Part shown: positions 1 through 7,836 of the stretch, piece after piece
Numbering within the stretch: the stretch's first letter is position 1
Layout: each line of letters starts with the position of its first letter
Source of the DNA: Arthrobacter sp. E3
Lineage (GTDB): Bacteria; Actinomycetota; Actinomycetes; Actinomycetales; Micrococcaceae
NCBI RefSeq assembly: GCF_017353415.1
Contig: NZ_JAFMPX010000008.1
Coordinates: 62,001 to 126,000 of the forward strand
Direction: 5' to 3'
Length of the DNA stretch: 64,000 nt
The notes under the pieces: model-generated
Database searches by the model: none
Seen by the model: the letters and a program-made list of their open reading frames with translations, nothing else
Told to the model about the DNA's origin: nothing
Made by a program: the position numbers and the translations under genes

Positions 1-2
1 AG

Positions 3-950
3 ACGTTGTTGGAAAAGACCGGACATGAGTTCCTGGCCCAGCTCATGGCCCACCGCGAAGCGTCCAAGCTCAAGCAAATGGTCGAGACCCTGAAGAAGTC
101 CGTGGCGGATGACGGGAGAATCCACACCACGTATGCGCAAAACGTGGCAGCAACCGGGCGTTTGTCCTCAAACAACCCGAACCTGCAAAACATCCCGGTT
201 CGTTCAGAAGAGGGACGCCGCGTCAGGGACATCTTCGTTGTCAGCGAGGGCTACGAATGCCTGCTGGCCGCTGACTACTCGCAGATTGAAATGCGCATCA
301 TGGCCCACCTTTCCGGTGATGCCGGGCTCATCCAGGCGTATGCCGAGGGTGAGGACCTGCACAGATACGTCGGCTCGCACGTCTTTGGCGTTGCGCCGGA
401 AGAAGTTACCTCGGCCATGCGCTCAAAGGTGAAGGCCATGTCCTACGGCCTGGCCTACGGACTGACCAGCTTTGGCCTGTCCAAGCAGCTGGAAATCTCC
501 GTCGATGAGGCAAGGACGCTGGTCAAGGACTACTTTGACCGCTTTGGCGGGGTCCGCGACTACCTGCGCGGCGTCGTCGAACAAGCCCGCATCGACGGTT
601 TCACGTCCACGATTGAAGGACGACGCCGCTACCTGCCCGACCTTTCCAGCGCCGACCGGCAGCTGCGGGAACTGGCCGAGAGGGTGGCCCTGAACTCTCC
701 CATCCAGGGATCGGCCGCGGACATCATCAAGCACGCCATGCTGGGTGTGGCCGCGGAACTGAAGGACAAGGACTTCAAGTCACGGATGCTGCTGCAGGTC
801 CATGACGAATTGATCCTCGAAGTGTGGCCGGGCGAACTCGATGCCGTCAAGGCCTTGGTGGTGGATCAGATGGGCGCTGCGGCGGAGCTGAAGGTTCCGC
901 TCGATGTGCAGCTGGGCTTGGGCGCCAGCTGGAACGAGGCAGGCCACTGA
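3..950 (+). CDS. polA: DNA polymerase I, C-terminal polymerase domain (5' truncated by window edge)
   Basis: The frame is open from the first bases, so this is the 3' part of a longer gene. It is the family A polymerase palm/fingers region, which fills gaps after excision repair and Okazaki primer removal. Numbering from the TTG at position 6, motif A is DYSQIE at residues 90-95, the O-helix motif B runs from R139 through K143 to Y147-G148, and motif C is VHDE at 265-268 with catalytic D267. The residue equivalent to E. coli F762 is Tyr (Y147). Tyr there is known to relax discrimination against dideoxynucleotides and is also found in mycobacterial PolA. The stop TGA lies 64 bp before the next start. 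The 5' nuclease and 3'-5' exonuclease-like domains lie outside the window. Confidence 0.97.
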   Translation, partial: TLLEKTGHEFLAQLMAHREASKLKQMVETLKKSVADDGRIHTTYAQNVAATGRLSSNNPNLQNIPVRSEEGRRVRDIFVVSEGYECLLAADYSQIEMRIMAHLSGDAGLIQAYAEGEDLHRYVGSHVFGVAPEEVTSAMRSKVKAMSYGLAYGLTSFGLSKQLEISVDEARTLVKDYFDRFGGVRDYLRGVVEQARIDGFTSTIEGRRRYLPDLSSADRQLRELAERVALNSPIQGSAADIIKHAMLGVAAELKDKDFKSRMLLQVHDELILEVWPGELDAVKALVVDQMGAAAELKVPLDVQLGLGASWNEAGH

Positions 951-1014
951 CCCACTGAGGTATTGCACCCAAGCCGCAGCACCGACACGCAGCACAGACA
1001 ATGAAAGGCATCCC

Positions 1015-2361
1015 ATGCCGCAAAGCTACGAACCGGCCATCAACCGCCAGTCCCGCTCCTTTCCCTACGAACTGCGTTCCTTCCCTTCACGGTTGGTTGG
1101 AGGGAAGGTCCCTGCGGAGCTGGCGAAGTGGATGCAGGCCGTCACCTTGGGGTTCCATGGCGATACGCTCGGCGACGCGGAGATTGAACTGTACGCCACG
1201 TCCGCGGAGGTTGACGGGCAGGTGGTCACCGGCGCGTACCTCATTGACGCCAACGCTCCGGCGGGGGCCTGGGGACCGGCGTATCCGGTGGCGACCTACG
1301 CCTACCACCGCAAGAGCCTGAACGTCGGGGCGGGGACGCTGCTGCCGGTTCACCAGATCACCGGCGTGACAGTTCGGCCCAGCCACCGCCGTCGCGGCCT
1401 GCTGCGGGCCATGATGGGCTCCGACCTGGCCCAGGCCAAAGCAGCCGGCATCCCCATCGCCGCGCTCACGGCGTCGGAAGCGACCATCTACGGCCGCTTC
1501 GGCTTTGGCGTCGCCACGGACAACAGCACCATTGAAGTCACCGTCAAGGGCGGGCTCGATTTCATTGTGCCGGCTGCCGTGCATCGGGGTGTTGTGGAAA
1601 TTGCGGACGTCAGCACGGTGCGGGACCTGCACAATGAGATCTTTGCCCGCGTCCACGCCACCACTTACGGCTCTATTGGCCGTCAGGACATGTACAGGCT
1701 TTCGGCCTCCGGAGAGGCCAACTACGGGCTGGCCAAGCCCATGAAGAACATCCGAGCGGCGCTGCACTACGATGACGCGGGCACCGTCAACGGCTATGTG
1801 ACGTACCGTCCACGACGTGACAAGAAGCGCCCCAGCGTGGAAATTATCGACTTCCTGGCCGTCGACGATGCTGCGTACCTGGCGCTGTGGAACTACCTTG
1901 GCTCGCTGGACTTGATCGACGTCATCACGTGGGACTCCGCTCCCGTGGTGGACCCGCTCGAGTGGGCCATGGCCGCCAAGCGGCTCTATAAGCGCACCCT
2001 GACCGAGGACCACCTGTGGCTGCGCATCCTGGACACTCCCGGAGCCTTGGCGGCCCGTGAGTACCCGGTGGACGGCACCCTGACCATCCACGTGGGCGAT
2101 CCCCTCGGCCACGCCTCGGGCATCTTCCGGATCACGGTGGTTCACGGCAAGGCCACTGTCACGCGCTGCCCGGAAGACGGCTCCGTTGAATCCGAGCTCA
2201 GCATGGGTGTCAGCGAACTCTCCAGCCTGTACTTGGGCGGGGTCAGTGCACACACGCTCCAAAAGGCAGGCCGGATCCGCGAGGAAAGCCCCCGCGCTGT
2301 TGCACGGTTCGACGCCATGTTTGCCGCAGCCGAGGCGCCACACTGCATGACGGACTTCTAA
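1015..2361 (+). CDS. Eis-family GNAT N-acetyltransferase
   Basis: The 448-residue product has the layout of the Eis (enhanced intracellular survival) family: an N-terminal GNAT domain, a second degenerate GNAT domain and a C-terminal sterol-carrier-like domain. The acetyl-CoA pyrophosphate loop is visible as RRRGLL near residue 125. The protein ends in Phe. In mycobacterial Eis the C-terminal carboxylate of a terminal Phe acts in catalysis, and the same arrangement (TDF at the end) is kept here. Eis enzymes acetylate several amines of aminoglycosides and of lysine or other amines; the substrate here is unknown. The ATG at 1015 was chosen because a GAAAGG ribosome site lies 6 bp upstream; the frame is open further upstream to within polA. 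It probably has its own transcript, since 64 bp separate it from polA. Confidence 0.85.
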   Translation: MPQSYEPAINRQSRSFPYELRSFPSRLVGGKVPAELAKWMQAVTLGFHGDTLGDAEIELYATSAEVDGQVVTGAYLIDANAPAGAWGPAYPVATYAYHRKSLNVGAGTLLPVHQITGVTVRPSHRRRGLLRAMMGSDLAQAKAAGIPIAALTASEATIYGRFGFGVATDNSTIEVTVKGGLDFIVPAAVHRGVVEIADVSTVRDLHNEIFARVHATTYGSIGRQDMYRLSASGEANYGLAKPMKNIRAALHYDDAGTVNGYVTYRPRRDKKRPSVEIIDFLAVDDAAYLALWNYLGSLDLIDVITWDSAPVVDPLEWAMAAKRLYKRTLTEDHLWLRILDTPGALAAREYPVDGTLTIHVGDPLGHASGIFRITVVHGKATVTRCPEDGSVESELSMGVSELSSLYLGGVSAHTLQKAGRIREESPRAVARFDAMFAAAEAPHCMTDF

Positions 2362-2378
2362 AAGTCGGTTCCGCGCAC

Positions 2379-2440
2379 AAACGCACCTTTCCTACTTATC
2401 CGGTGACTGCCACCCCCGCATAAGCAGCAAAGGTGCGTTT
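2379..2440. repeat. Palindromic element A (12-bp perfect arms, long loop)
   Basis: The arm AAACGCACCTTT (2379-2390) is the exact reverse complement of AAAGGTGCGTTT (2429-2440). The interior contains GCATAAGC at 2418-2425. The same arms and the same interior octamer recur with identical spacing just after the next gene (3567-3626). A 38-nt loop and no T-run argue against an ordinary intrinsic terminator. Confidence 0.75.
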
Positions 2441-2574
2441 ATGATCCACGGAGTCCCGTTTCCGGCCTCAAGCTCGGCGGCGGCTATTCCTCCACAGCGG
2501 TGTGCCTTCATCGTGTTGTCCACATCACCCCATAAGACTGCCTCGAACACCTGCGCCCGGGGTCACGATGGAAT

Positions 2575-3567
2575 ATGGACAAGAGCAAACTTCAGGCAAC
2601 ACTTTCAAGCCATTGGCCTGCCACCGCCGTCAGCGGCGTCGCCACAAGTGCCATGCTGGAGGCCCACGGACTCGGCGGGAGGCTGGTAGCGAGCGCAGTG
2701 GAACTGGGGCTGTTGCAACGCCTGCAGCGCGGTGCGTACATCAGGGCCATCGAGTGGAACGCCGCTGCGCCGTGGGACAAGGAATACCTCCGGTTGATGG
2801 CCCATGTTCTCGCGTCGAACTGCCAGGGTGTGTATTCGCACTCCAGTGCCGCACGGATCCACGGGCTCAGCACGTGGGGATGCGGGGCCGCCGTACATGT
2901 GAGCTTTGCGTACTCCCCGGCCAGTTCCGGCCGTGGCCGCAACGTCGTCCCACACAAGCAGGCGTTCTCACCACAGGCGATGACTCTGGTGCGGATCGGC
3001 CCGCTGCGCATTCCCGTCACCTCCGTGGAACGGACCATTTTGGACTGTTCCAGGCAATTCACCCTGGAACAGGCGGTTGTCATCGGAGACCATGGCCTCC
3101 GCAATGGCGCATCACTGCCAGCACTCAAGCAGCAATTGGCGGCAAGCCCCATAAAACGCGGCGCTGCCAGGGCCCGCCGTGCCCTGGACTTCCTTGACGT
3201 GAACAGTGAATCCGTGGGGGAGTCTCGAACCAGGGTGTTCTTGGCACGCACGGTTCTGCCCCTGCCGGAACTGCAAGTGCCGGTTTCAACTCGCCAGGGC
3301 GAGTACCGCGTTGACTTCGCGTGGCGTCGCTACAAGCTGATCCTTGAATTTGACGGCTGGGGAAAATACTTCAACTATCGGCCCACTCCGGAGGCGCTGG
3401 TCAATGAGCGGCAACGGGAGAAGGACCTCATGGAGCTGGGGTGGCAGTTCATTCGGATTGGCTGGGCTGATTTCAGCGATCCGGTGGCTCTCGAAGCCCG
3501 CATCCGTGCCGCTCTGGTGCGTGCCGGAGCAGTATTGCCGGCGGCAAGGACGCGGATATTTACCTGA
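2575..3567 (+). CDS. AbiEi-like winged-helix / DUF559 (Vsr-type nuclease fold) protein
   Basis: The 330-residue product looks two-domain. Residues about 20-200 resemble type IV abortive-infection antitoxin (AbiEi_4) proteins: a winged-helix start around 20-60, then the region ending in VTSVERTILD (148-157). Residues about 210-320 form a DUF559 domain, the restriction-endonuclease-like fold related to Vsr. Candidate catalytic acidic residues are E216, D247 (YRVDFAW), E258 and D260 (LEFDGWGKY), followed by the typical R281-E282-K283 helix and GWQFIRIGW strand. No AbiEii toxin gene is adjacent, so it is a solitary gene. Such fusions are common and multi-copy in Arthrobacter, and their function is not established. 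It is bracketed by matching palindromes (2379-2440 and 3567-3626), and its stop codon lies inside the downstream one. The ATG at 2575 has only a weak ribosome site. Confidence 0.8.
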   Translation: MDKSKLQATLSSHWPATAVSGVATSAMLEAHGLGGRLVASAVELGLLQRLQRGAYIRAIEWNAAAPWDKEYLRLMAHVLASNCQGVYSHSSAARIHGLSTWGCGAAVHVSFAYSPASSGRGRNVVPHKQAFSPQAMTLVRIGPLRIPVTSVERTILDCSRQFTLEQAVVIGDHGLRNGASLPALKQQLAASPIKRGAARARRALDFLDVNSESVGESRTRVFLARTVLPLPELQVPVSTRQGEYRVDFAWRRYKLILEFDGWGKYFNYRPTPEALVNERQREKDLMELGWQFIRIGWADFSDPVALEARIRAALVRAGAVLPAARTRIFT

Positions 3568-3649
3568 ACGCACCTTGTCTGCACATCAGTGGCGCGGAAA
3601 CGACGCATAAGCGGGCAAGGTGCGTCCTTAAGGAAAGGGTGCGTTCAGG
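3563..3649. repeat. Palindromic element B between convergent genes
   Basis: CCTGAACGCACC (3563-3574) pairs perfectly with GGTGCGTTCAGG (3638-3649). Inside this, AACGCACCTT (3567-3576) also pairs with AAGGTGCG (3617-3624). The second pairing reproduces element A (2379-2440): the offset between arms is 50 nt in both, and both carry GCATAAGC 38 nt after the left arm start. The stop codons of the upstream gene (3565-3567) and of the convergent FetB-like gene (3645-3647) both lie in it, so it may also serve as a bidirectional terminator. Confidence 0.7.
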
Positions 3650-4394
3650 CTGAACGTGTCCAGGCGCCGCGGCAGCACAGCCACAATGTAGCGGTCGCAG
3701 CGCTGGAATTGACCAGCAACAGCGATATGAGCACGAGGAGTTGAATGAGTCCGGCGTCCAACGGTGTGGCTCCTCCGAGAATCATGCCGACAAAGGCGCC
3801 GGGCAACGTGACGAGCCCAGCCGTCCGGGTTTGATCGATGGATGGAAGGACAGCCTCGCCCGCCACGGGTTGGCCCACCAGCATGCGCGCTTCCCGCCAC
3901 TCCATACCGAGTGCCACGGCCGCTTCCACTTCACCTTTGCGCAATTCCAGTTCGTCACGCACCCGCCGGCCGCTGAGTGTGACGGTGGACATGGCGCCGC
4001 CGATCTGCTGGCCCAGGATCGCGATGATGGCCAGTGCCTGAAACGGCAGCACGCCGACGGCAAACAGGAGCACTGCCGGCGGAACGACCCCGGCCGCCAG
4101 GGGTACGGCAGCCAGCCACCAGCGCCCACGCGGCGCAACACGGTGCCCGCAGGTCCAGACGGCAACGAGAAACATCACGGCCACAAAGGTAAATGCCCAC
4201 GCCCCGCTGTTGGACAGCAGTGCAATGACAACGGCGACGGCGGAAAGCTGGACAAAGGCACGCAGTCCCGCTACCAGCATCTGCCACGGGGAACGGTCCA
4301 GGGCCGTGCGCCACATGACGGCCGCCAGGACCAGGAAAACCGCAAGCAAAACCCATGCAGGCGTGCCCAGAACCAGAAGGGTTGTATTATCCAC
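3645..4394 (-). CDS. FetB/YbbM-type (UPF0014) ABC transporter permease
   Basis: This is a 249-residue hydrophobic protein with about six or seven predicted membrane helices. The family signature is clear: the LGQQIGGAMST segment and the PSIDQTRTAGLVTLPGAFVG loop with the LGGATPLDA motif following. In E. coli, FetB pairs with the ATPase FetA and promotes iron export under peroxide stress. No FetA-type ATPase is adjacent, so the partner must be encoded elsewhere or the substrate differs. The GTG at 4394 was chosen because it gives the short N-terminus typical of the family; a TTG at 4445 in the same frame would add 17 residues. It converges with the DUF559 gene, and both stops fall in the same palindrome. 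Confidence 0.85.
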   Translation of the reverse strand: MDNTTLLVLGTPAWVLLAVFLVLAAVMWRTALDRSPWQMLVAGLRAFVQLSAVAVVIALLSNSGAWAFTFVAVMFLVAVWTCGHRVAPRGRWWLAAVPLAAGVVPPAVLLFAVGVLPFQALAIIAILGQQIGGAMSTVTLSGRRVRDELELRKGEVEAAVALGMEWREARMLVGQPVAGEAVLPSIDQTRTAGLVTLPGAFVGMILGGATPLDAGLIQLLVLISLLLVNSSAATATLWLCCRGAWTRSA

Positions 4395-4458
4395 AAACGC
4401 AATTATCGCCGTCGAACGCGGTTTTGCGCTCCATGTCCCAAACAACTAGACTAAATGG

Positions 4459-4514
4459 GTATGTCATGGGTCGTTTCGACTGGCACAACCAGTCACAGGC
4501 CGCCTAGGACATAC
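4459..4514 (+). promoter_or_regulatory. Nested inverted repeats in the rpsA upstream region
   Basis: GTATGTC (4459-4465) and GACATAC (4508-4514) form perfect outer arms around an inner hairpin GACTGG-CACAA-CCAGTC (4478-4494). A further small stem GCAGG/CCTGC sits at 4526-4539. They lie in the 246 bp between the divergent fetB-like gene and rpsA. They could be an operator or part of a structured rpsA leader; no function can be read from the sequence. Confidence 0.4.
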
Positions 4515-4640
4515 GAGTATGATCCGCAGGAACCCCTGCAACCATAATAATTCCGGACCCGGTTACGGCAAAGGCGCGGTTTTTTGCGTCCATTGCCCGG
4601 GTTTGGCGAAACCAACTATCCACATCGGAGCCCCTACTAC

Positions 4641-6122
4641 ATGACCATCACGACCCCCGAGAAGACGAGTACCACGCCTGTTGTTGCTATCAACGACATC
4701 GGTACTGCTGAAGAATTCCTCGCCGCAGTAGATGCAACCATCAAGTACTTCAACGACGGCGATCTCGTCGAAGGTATTGTTGTCAAGGTTGACCGCGACG
4801 AAGTTCTGCTCGACATCGGTTACAAGACCGAAGGTGTCATCCCCTCCCGCGAGCTGTCCATCAAGCACGACGTTGATCCCGGTGACGTAGTCTCCGTTGG
4901 CGATCAGGTCGAAGCTTTGGTTCTCACGAAGGAAGACAAAGAAGGCCGCCTCATCCTCTCCAAGAAGCGCGCTCAGTACGAGCGTGCCTGGGGCGACATC
5001 GAGAAGGTCAAGGAAGAAGACGGCGTCGTTACCGGTACCGTCATCGAAGTGGTCAAGGGTGGACTTATCCTCGACATCGGCCTGCGCGGCTTCCTGCCCG
5101 CATCGCTGGTCGAGATGCGCCGTGTGCGCGACTTGGCTCCCTACATCGGTCAGCAGATCGAAGCCAAAATCATCGAGCTGGACAAGAACCGCAACAATGT
5201 TGTTCTGTCCCGCCGTGCCTGGCTCGAGCAGACCCAGTCCGAGGTTCGCTCCACGTTCCTCAACAAGCTGGAAAAGGGTCAGGTTCGTCCCGGCGTTGTG
5301 TCCTCCATCGTCAACTTCGGTGCATTCGTGGACCTTGGCGGCGTAGACGGCCTCGTGCACGTTTCCGAGCTGTCCTGGAAGCACATCGACCACCCGTCCG
5401 AGGTTGTCGAAGTCGGCCAGGAAGTCACCGTCGAGGTTCTCGAAGTGGATCTGGACCGCGAGCGTGTATCGCTCTCGCTCAAGGCTACGCAGGAAGATCC
5501 GTGGCAGACCTTCGCCCGCACACACGCGCTGGGCCAGGTTGTCCCCGGTAAGGTCACCAAGCTGGTTCCCTTCGGTGCGTTCGTTCGCGTTGAAGACGGC
5601 ATTGAAGGCCTCGTCCACATCTCCGAGCTGGCTGTCCGCCACGTTGAGCTGGCCGAGCAGGTTGTCTCCGTTGGTGACGAACTGTTCGTCAAGGTCATCG
5701 ACATCGACCTGGAACGCCGCCGCATCTCGCTGTCCCTCAAGCAGGCCAACGAAGGTGTCGACGTCGACTCCACCGAGTTCGATCCCGCACTGTACGGCAT
5801 GGTTGCCGAGTACGACGAAGAGGGCAACTACAAGTACCCTGAGGGCTTCGATTCCGAGTCCAACGAGTGGCTTGAAGGATACGAGAGCCAGCGCGCCGTG
5901 TGGGAACAGCAGTACGCTGATGCCCAGACCCGCTGGGAATCACACAAGAAGCAGGTTGCCGAGCACGCCGCAGAAGATGCAGCTGCCGACAACGCCGGTG
6001 AAGGTGGCGAGTCCGCAGGGGCCAGCTACTCCTCCGAGCCTGCTGCAACCGAGTCAGGTGCCGGCACGTTGGCATCCGACGAGGCACTTGCTGCCTTGCG
6101 CGAAAAGTTGACCGGAAACTAA
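4641..6122 (+). CDS. rpsA: 30S ribosomal protein S1
   Basis: The 493-residue product has four S1 RNA-binding (OB-fold) repeats at about 38-108, 125-190, 210-280 and 295-365, followed by a long acidic, Ala-rich tail. Four repeats rather than six is the actinobacterial form. S1 helps mRNA bind the 30S subunit. The third and fourth repeats show the canonical GAFVDLGGVDGLVHVSELSW-like pattern. The ATG at 4641 was preferred to in-frame upstream codons because GGAG is at 4627-4630 and the N-terminus TTPVVAINDIG matches actinobacterial S1 proteins. An inverted-repeat region lies upstream and a strong terminator downstream, so it is monocistronic. The usual actinobacterial neighbours are seen: polA upstream and coaE and uvrB downstream. 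Confidence 0.97.
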   Translation: MTITTPEKTSTTPVVAINDIGTAEEFLAAVDATIKYFNDGDLVEGIVVKVDRDEVLLDIGYKTEGVIPSRELSIKHDVDPGDVVSVGDQVEALVLTKEDKEGRLILSKKRAQYERAWGDIEKVKEEDGVVTGTVIEVVKGGLILDIGLRGFLPASLVEMRRVRDLAPYIGQQIEAKIIELDKNRNNVVLSRRAWLEQTQSEVRSTFLNKLEKGQVRPGVVSSIVNFGAFVDLGGVDGLVHVSELSWKHIDHPSEVVEVGQEVTVEVLEVDLDRERVSLSLKATQEDPWQTFARTHALGQVVPGKVTKLVPFGAFVRVEDGIEGLVHISELAVRHVELAEQVVSVGDELFVKVIDIDLERRRISLSLKQANEGVDVDSTEFDPALYGMVAEYDEEGNYKYPEGFDSESNEWLEGYESQRAVWEQQYADAQTRWESHKKQVAEHAAEDAAADNAGEGGESAGASYSSEPAATESGAGTLASDEALAALREKLTGN

Positions 6123-6168
6123 TTTCGGCTAGTCACCTTCCTGCATGAAATTGTAGGGAGTTGAACAG

Positions 6169-6205
6169 AGTGTGGGTCCCTTGCCAATGGCAGGGGACCC
6201 ACACT
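6169..6205 (+). terminator. Intrinsic terminator after rpsA
   Basis: AGTGTGGGTCCC (6169-6180) pairs with GGGACCCACACT (6194-6205), and the stem continues inward with TTGCC/GGCA around an AAT loop. It is followed by a short TTGTTAAT stretch and lies 47 bp after the rpsA stop. Confidence 0.85.
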
Positions 6206-6309
6206 TGTTAATCCATACTTTTTAGCCCTTTTAGTCCATGCCCGAGCGACTTTGTCAGAGGCTTTGACTATGCTCAAAACTAGACACTCTACACAGGGGG
6301 AAGCAGCGT

Positions 6310-6999
6310 ATGTCAGCTCAGAACGCGGCCGGATCAAAGAGCGGGCCCGTCCCGTACACGCCGCCGGAAGATTTCATTCCCGCAGGCTACTTCAGTCCTC
6401 CAACCCCACCACCCTCAGTAGATGAGCCACGTCCTTATCGGCCGCAGGCCCAACCCGTCCAGCCGGTGCAACGGGAAGACCGGGGCGTCCAATCACCACC
6501 TCGAGCCGATCAGGCTGTGCCGTCATTCAATCCTGCACCCCGGATGGACCAACCAGCAGGACTGCTGACGTCCACCCGTCGTTTCTTCAAGCACTACGCC
6601 ACATTCAGCGGGCGTTCCAGCCGCAGCGACTTTTGGTGGGTGCAGCTATTTATGGTGCTGGTTTCCACAGCGGCCATCATCTTCGTGTCGGTCACCTCGG
6701 ATCTAGGCGCCCTGGCCATTCTGAGCGGTCTCGTGGGACTGGGCTATTTCCTGTTTCTCGCGGGCACCCTGCTGCCATCCTTGGCGCTGGTGGTTCGCAG
6801 GCTTCATGACGCCAACCTCAGTGCCGGTCTTCTGGCACTCGCTCTTATTCCCTATGTTGGCGCGTTGATCATCTTCATTTTGCTGTTGCTGCCGAGCAGC
6901 CCGCGGGGTGTTCGTTTCGACAGGCAGCAGCAGTTTACCCACAACACCTACCAGCCCAGCACCGCTTACCGGCAAGGACTGCAGCAGCGCCGCCGTTAA
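6310..6999 (+). CDS. DUF805 membrane protein with Pro-rich N-terminal tail
   Basis: The 229-residue product has a disordered Pro/Gln-rich first 85 residues and then a DUF805 (YhaH-like) domain: the FFKHYATFSGRSSRSDFWW entry motif, four membrane helices between about 115 and 205, and the conserved VRRLHDANLS segment. A basic, Gln-rich tail follows. The function of DUF805 proteins is unknown. The ATG at 6310 follows an AGGGGG ribosome site. It converges with the YigZ gene, and the two stop codons overlap on the tetramer TTAA at 6996-6999. Confidence 0.88.
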   Translation: MSAQNAAGSKSGPVPYTPPEDFIPAGYFSPPTPPPSVDEPRPYRPQAQPVQPVQREDRGVQSPPRADQAVPSFNPAPRMDQPAGLLTSTRRFFKHYATFSGRSSRSDFWWVQLFMVLVSTAAIIFVSVTSDLGALAILSGLVGLGYFLFLAGTLLPSLALVVRRLHDANLSAGLLALALIPYVGALIIFILLLLPSSPRGVRFDRQQQFTHNTYQPSTAYRQGLQQRRR

Positions 7000-7730
7000 C
7001 GCCCAAGTGAGAGCGGACGGTCTACCCAATCTGTGCCTACTTCCAAGAGCTGGCACCGCCCGGCTGTGTAAGATGCAAGCCGCTCCCGAGCCGTGACGAT
7101 CACTAGAGGATCATCGGCCATGGCCAGTCCAACGTGAGTGTGAACGGCGTCGTAGTCGTTGCCTGTCATGGCATAGCCCACGCTGCGCAGCTCATTCTCA
7201 AGCCGGCCCGCCTCCGCATGTGGCACCTGCACCTGAAAGAGTCGCAGCCGTTCCCGGTGCACCAATGGCGCGAGAGCCACTGCAGTGCTGACCGATTCGG
7301 AATATGCCCGCACCAATCCGCCGGCCCCCAGCAGTATCCCGCCAAAATAGCGGACGACGACGGCGCACACGTCACTGAGGTCGGCGATGGCTGTGCTGCC
7401 CGCATCGGTGAGGGACGCAGCGCGTGTTTCGCGTTTTACGAGCGCGTCAAGCATGGGGATTCCAGCCGTTCCGGAGGGTTCGCCGTCGTCGTTGGAGCGT
7501 TGCAGTGAACGGTTTGCGCCAATCACGAACGCTGAACAGTGGTGCCTGGCATCGTGAAATTCGCGCCGCAGTTCAGCCACAAGCTCCCGCGCCTGCGCTT
7601 CGTCTTCAACTCGGCGCAGCACAGTGATGAAGCGGGACCGCTTGACGGCAAGCTCGTGCCGATGGTCGGGGCCGGGTGCCAGGGTCGTGTAGCTGGTGGG
7701 GCCCGGCGCTGCACTTGTTGAGGTCATCAT
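6996..7730 (-). CDS. YigZ/IMPACT (UPF0029) family protein
   Basis: The 244-residue product has the UPF0029 N-terminal domain with the GEPSGTAGIPMLDAL motif near residues 83-97 and the VVVRYFGGILLGAGGLVRAY core, then a smaller DUF1949-type C-terminal domain. Bacterial YigZ is a homolog of eukaryotic IMPACT/Yih1, which regulates the eIF2 kinase Gcn2. The bacterial role is uncertain and probably tied to translation or tRNA. Two adjacent ATG codons (7730 and 7727) can serve as start. The gene is divergent from the large regulator gene, with a 106-bp spacer. Confidence 0.92.
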   Translation of the reverse strand: MMTSTSAAPGPTSYTTLAPGPDHRHELAVKRSRFITVLRRVEDEAQARELVAELRREFHDARHHCSAFVIGANRSLQRSNDDGEPSGTAGIPMLDALVKRETRAASLTDAGSTAIADLSDVCAVVVRYFGGILLGAGGLVRAYSESVSTAVALAPLVHRERLRLFQVQVPHAEAGRLENELRSVGYAMTGNDYDAVHTHVGLAMADDPLVIVTARERLASYTAGRCQLLEVGTDWVDRPLSLGR

Positions 7731-7836
7731 CGTAGCCTATCGAAGGCGGTGGACGCCTCTCATTCCTTGGGACAGGCATTGGTGGGATGATGGGGGAATT
7801 GACGGAACTTCAACGTCCGTCATGAGGGTGGTCATT

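Noticed and set aside
1087-2343. A 418-codon minus-strand frame opposite the Eis-like gene
   Set aside because: No motifs, no ribosome site, and the plus-strand gene is well supported.
2441-2574. A short coding frame starting in the spacer before the DUF559 gene
   Set aside because: No ribosome site and no recognisable product; it runs out of frame into the DUF559 gene.
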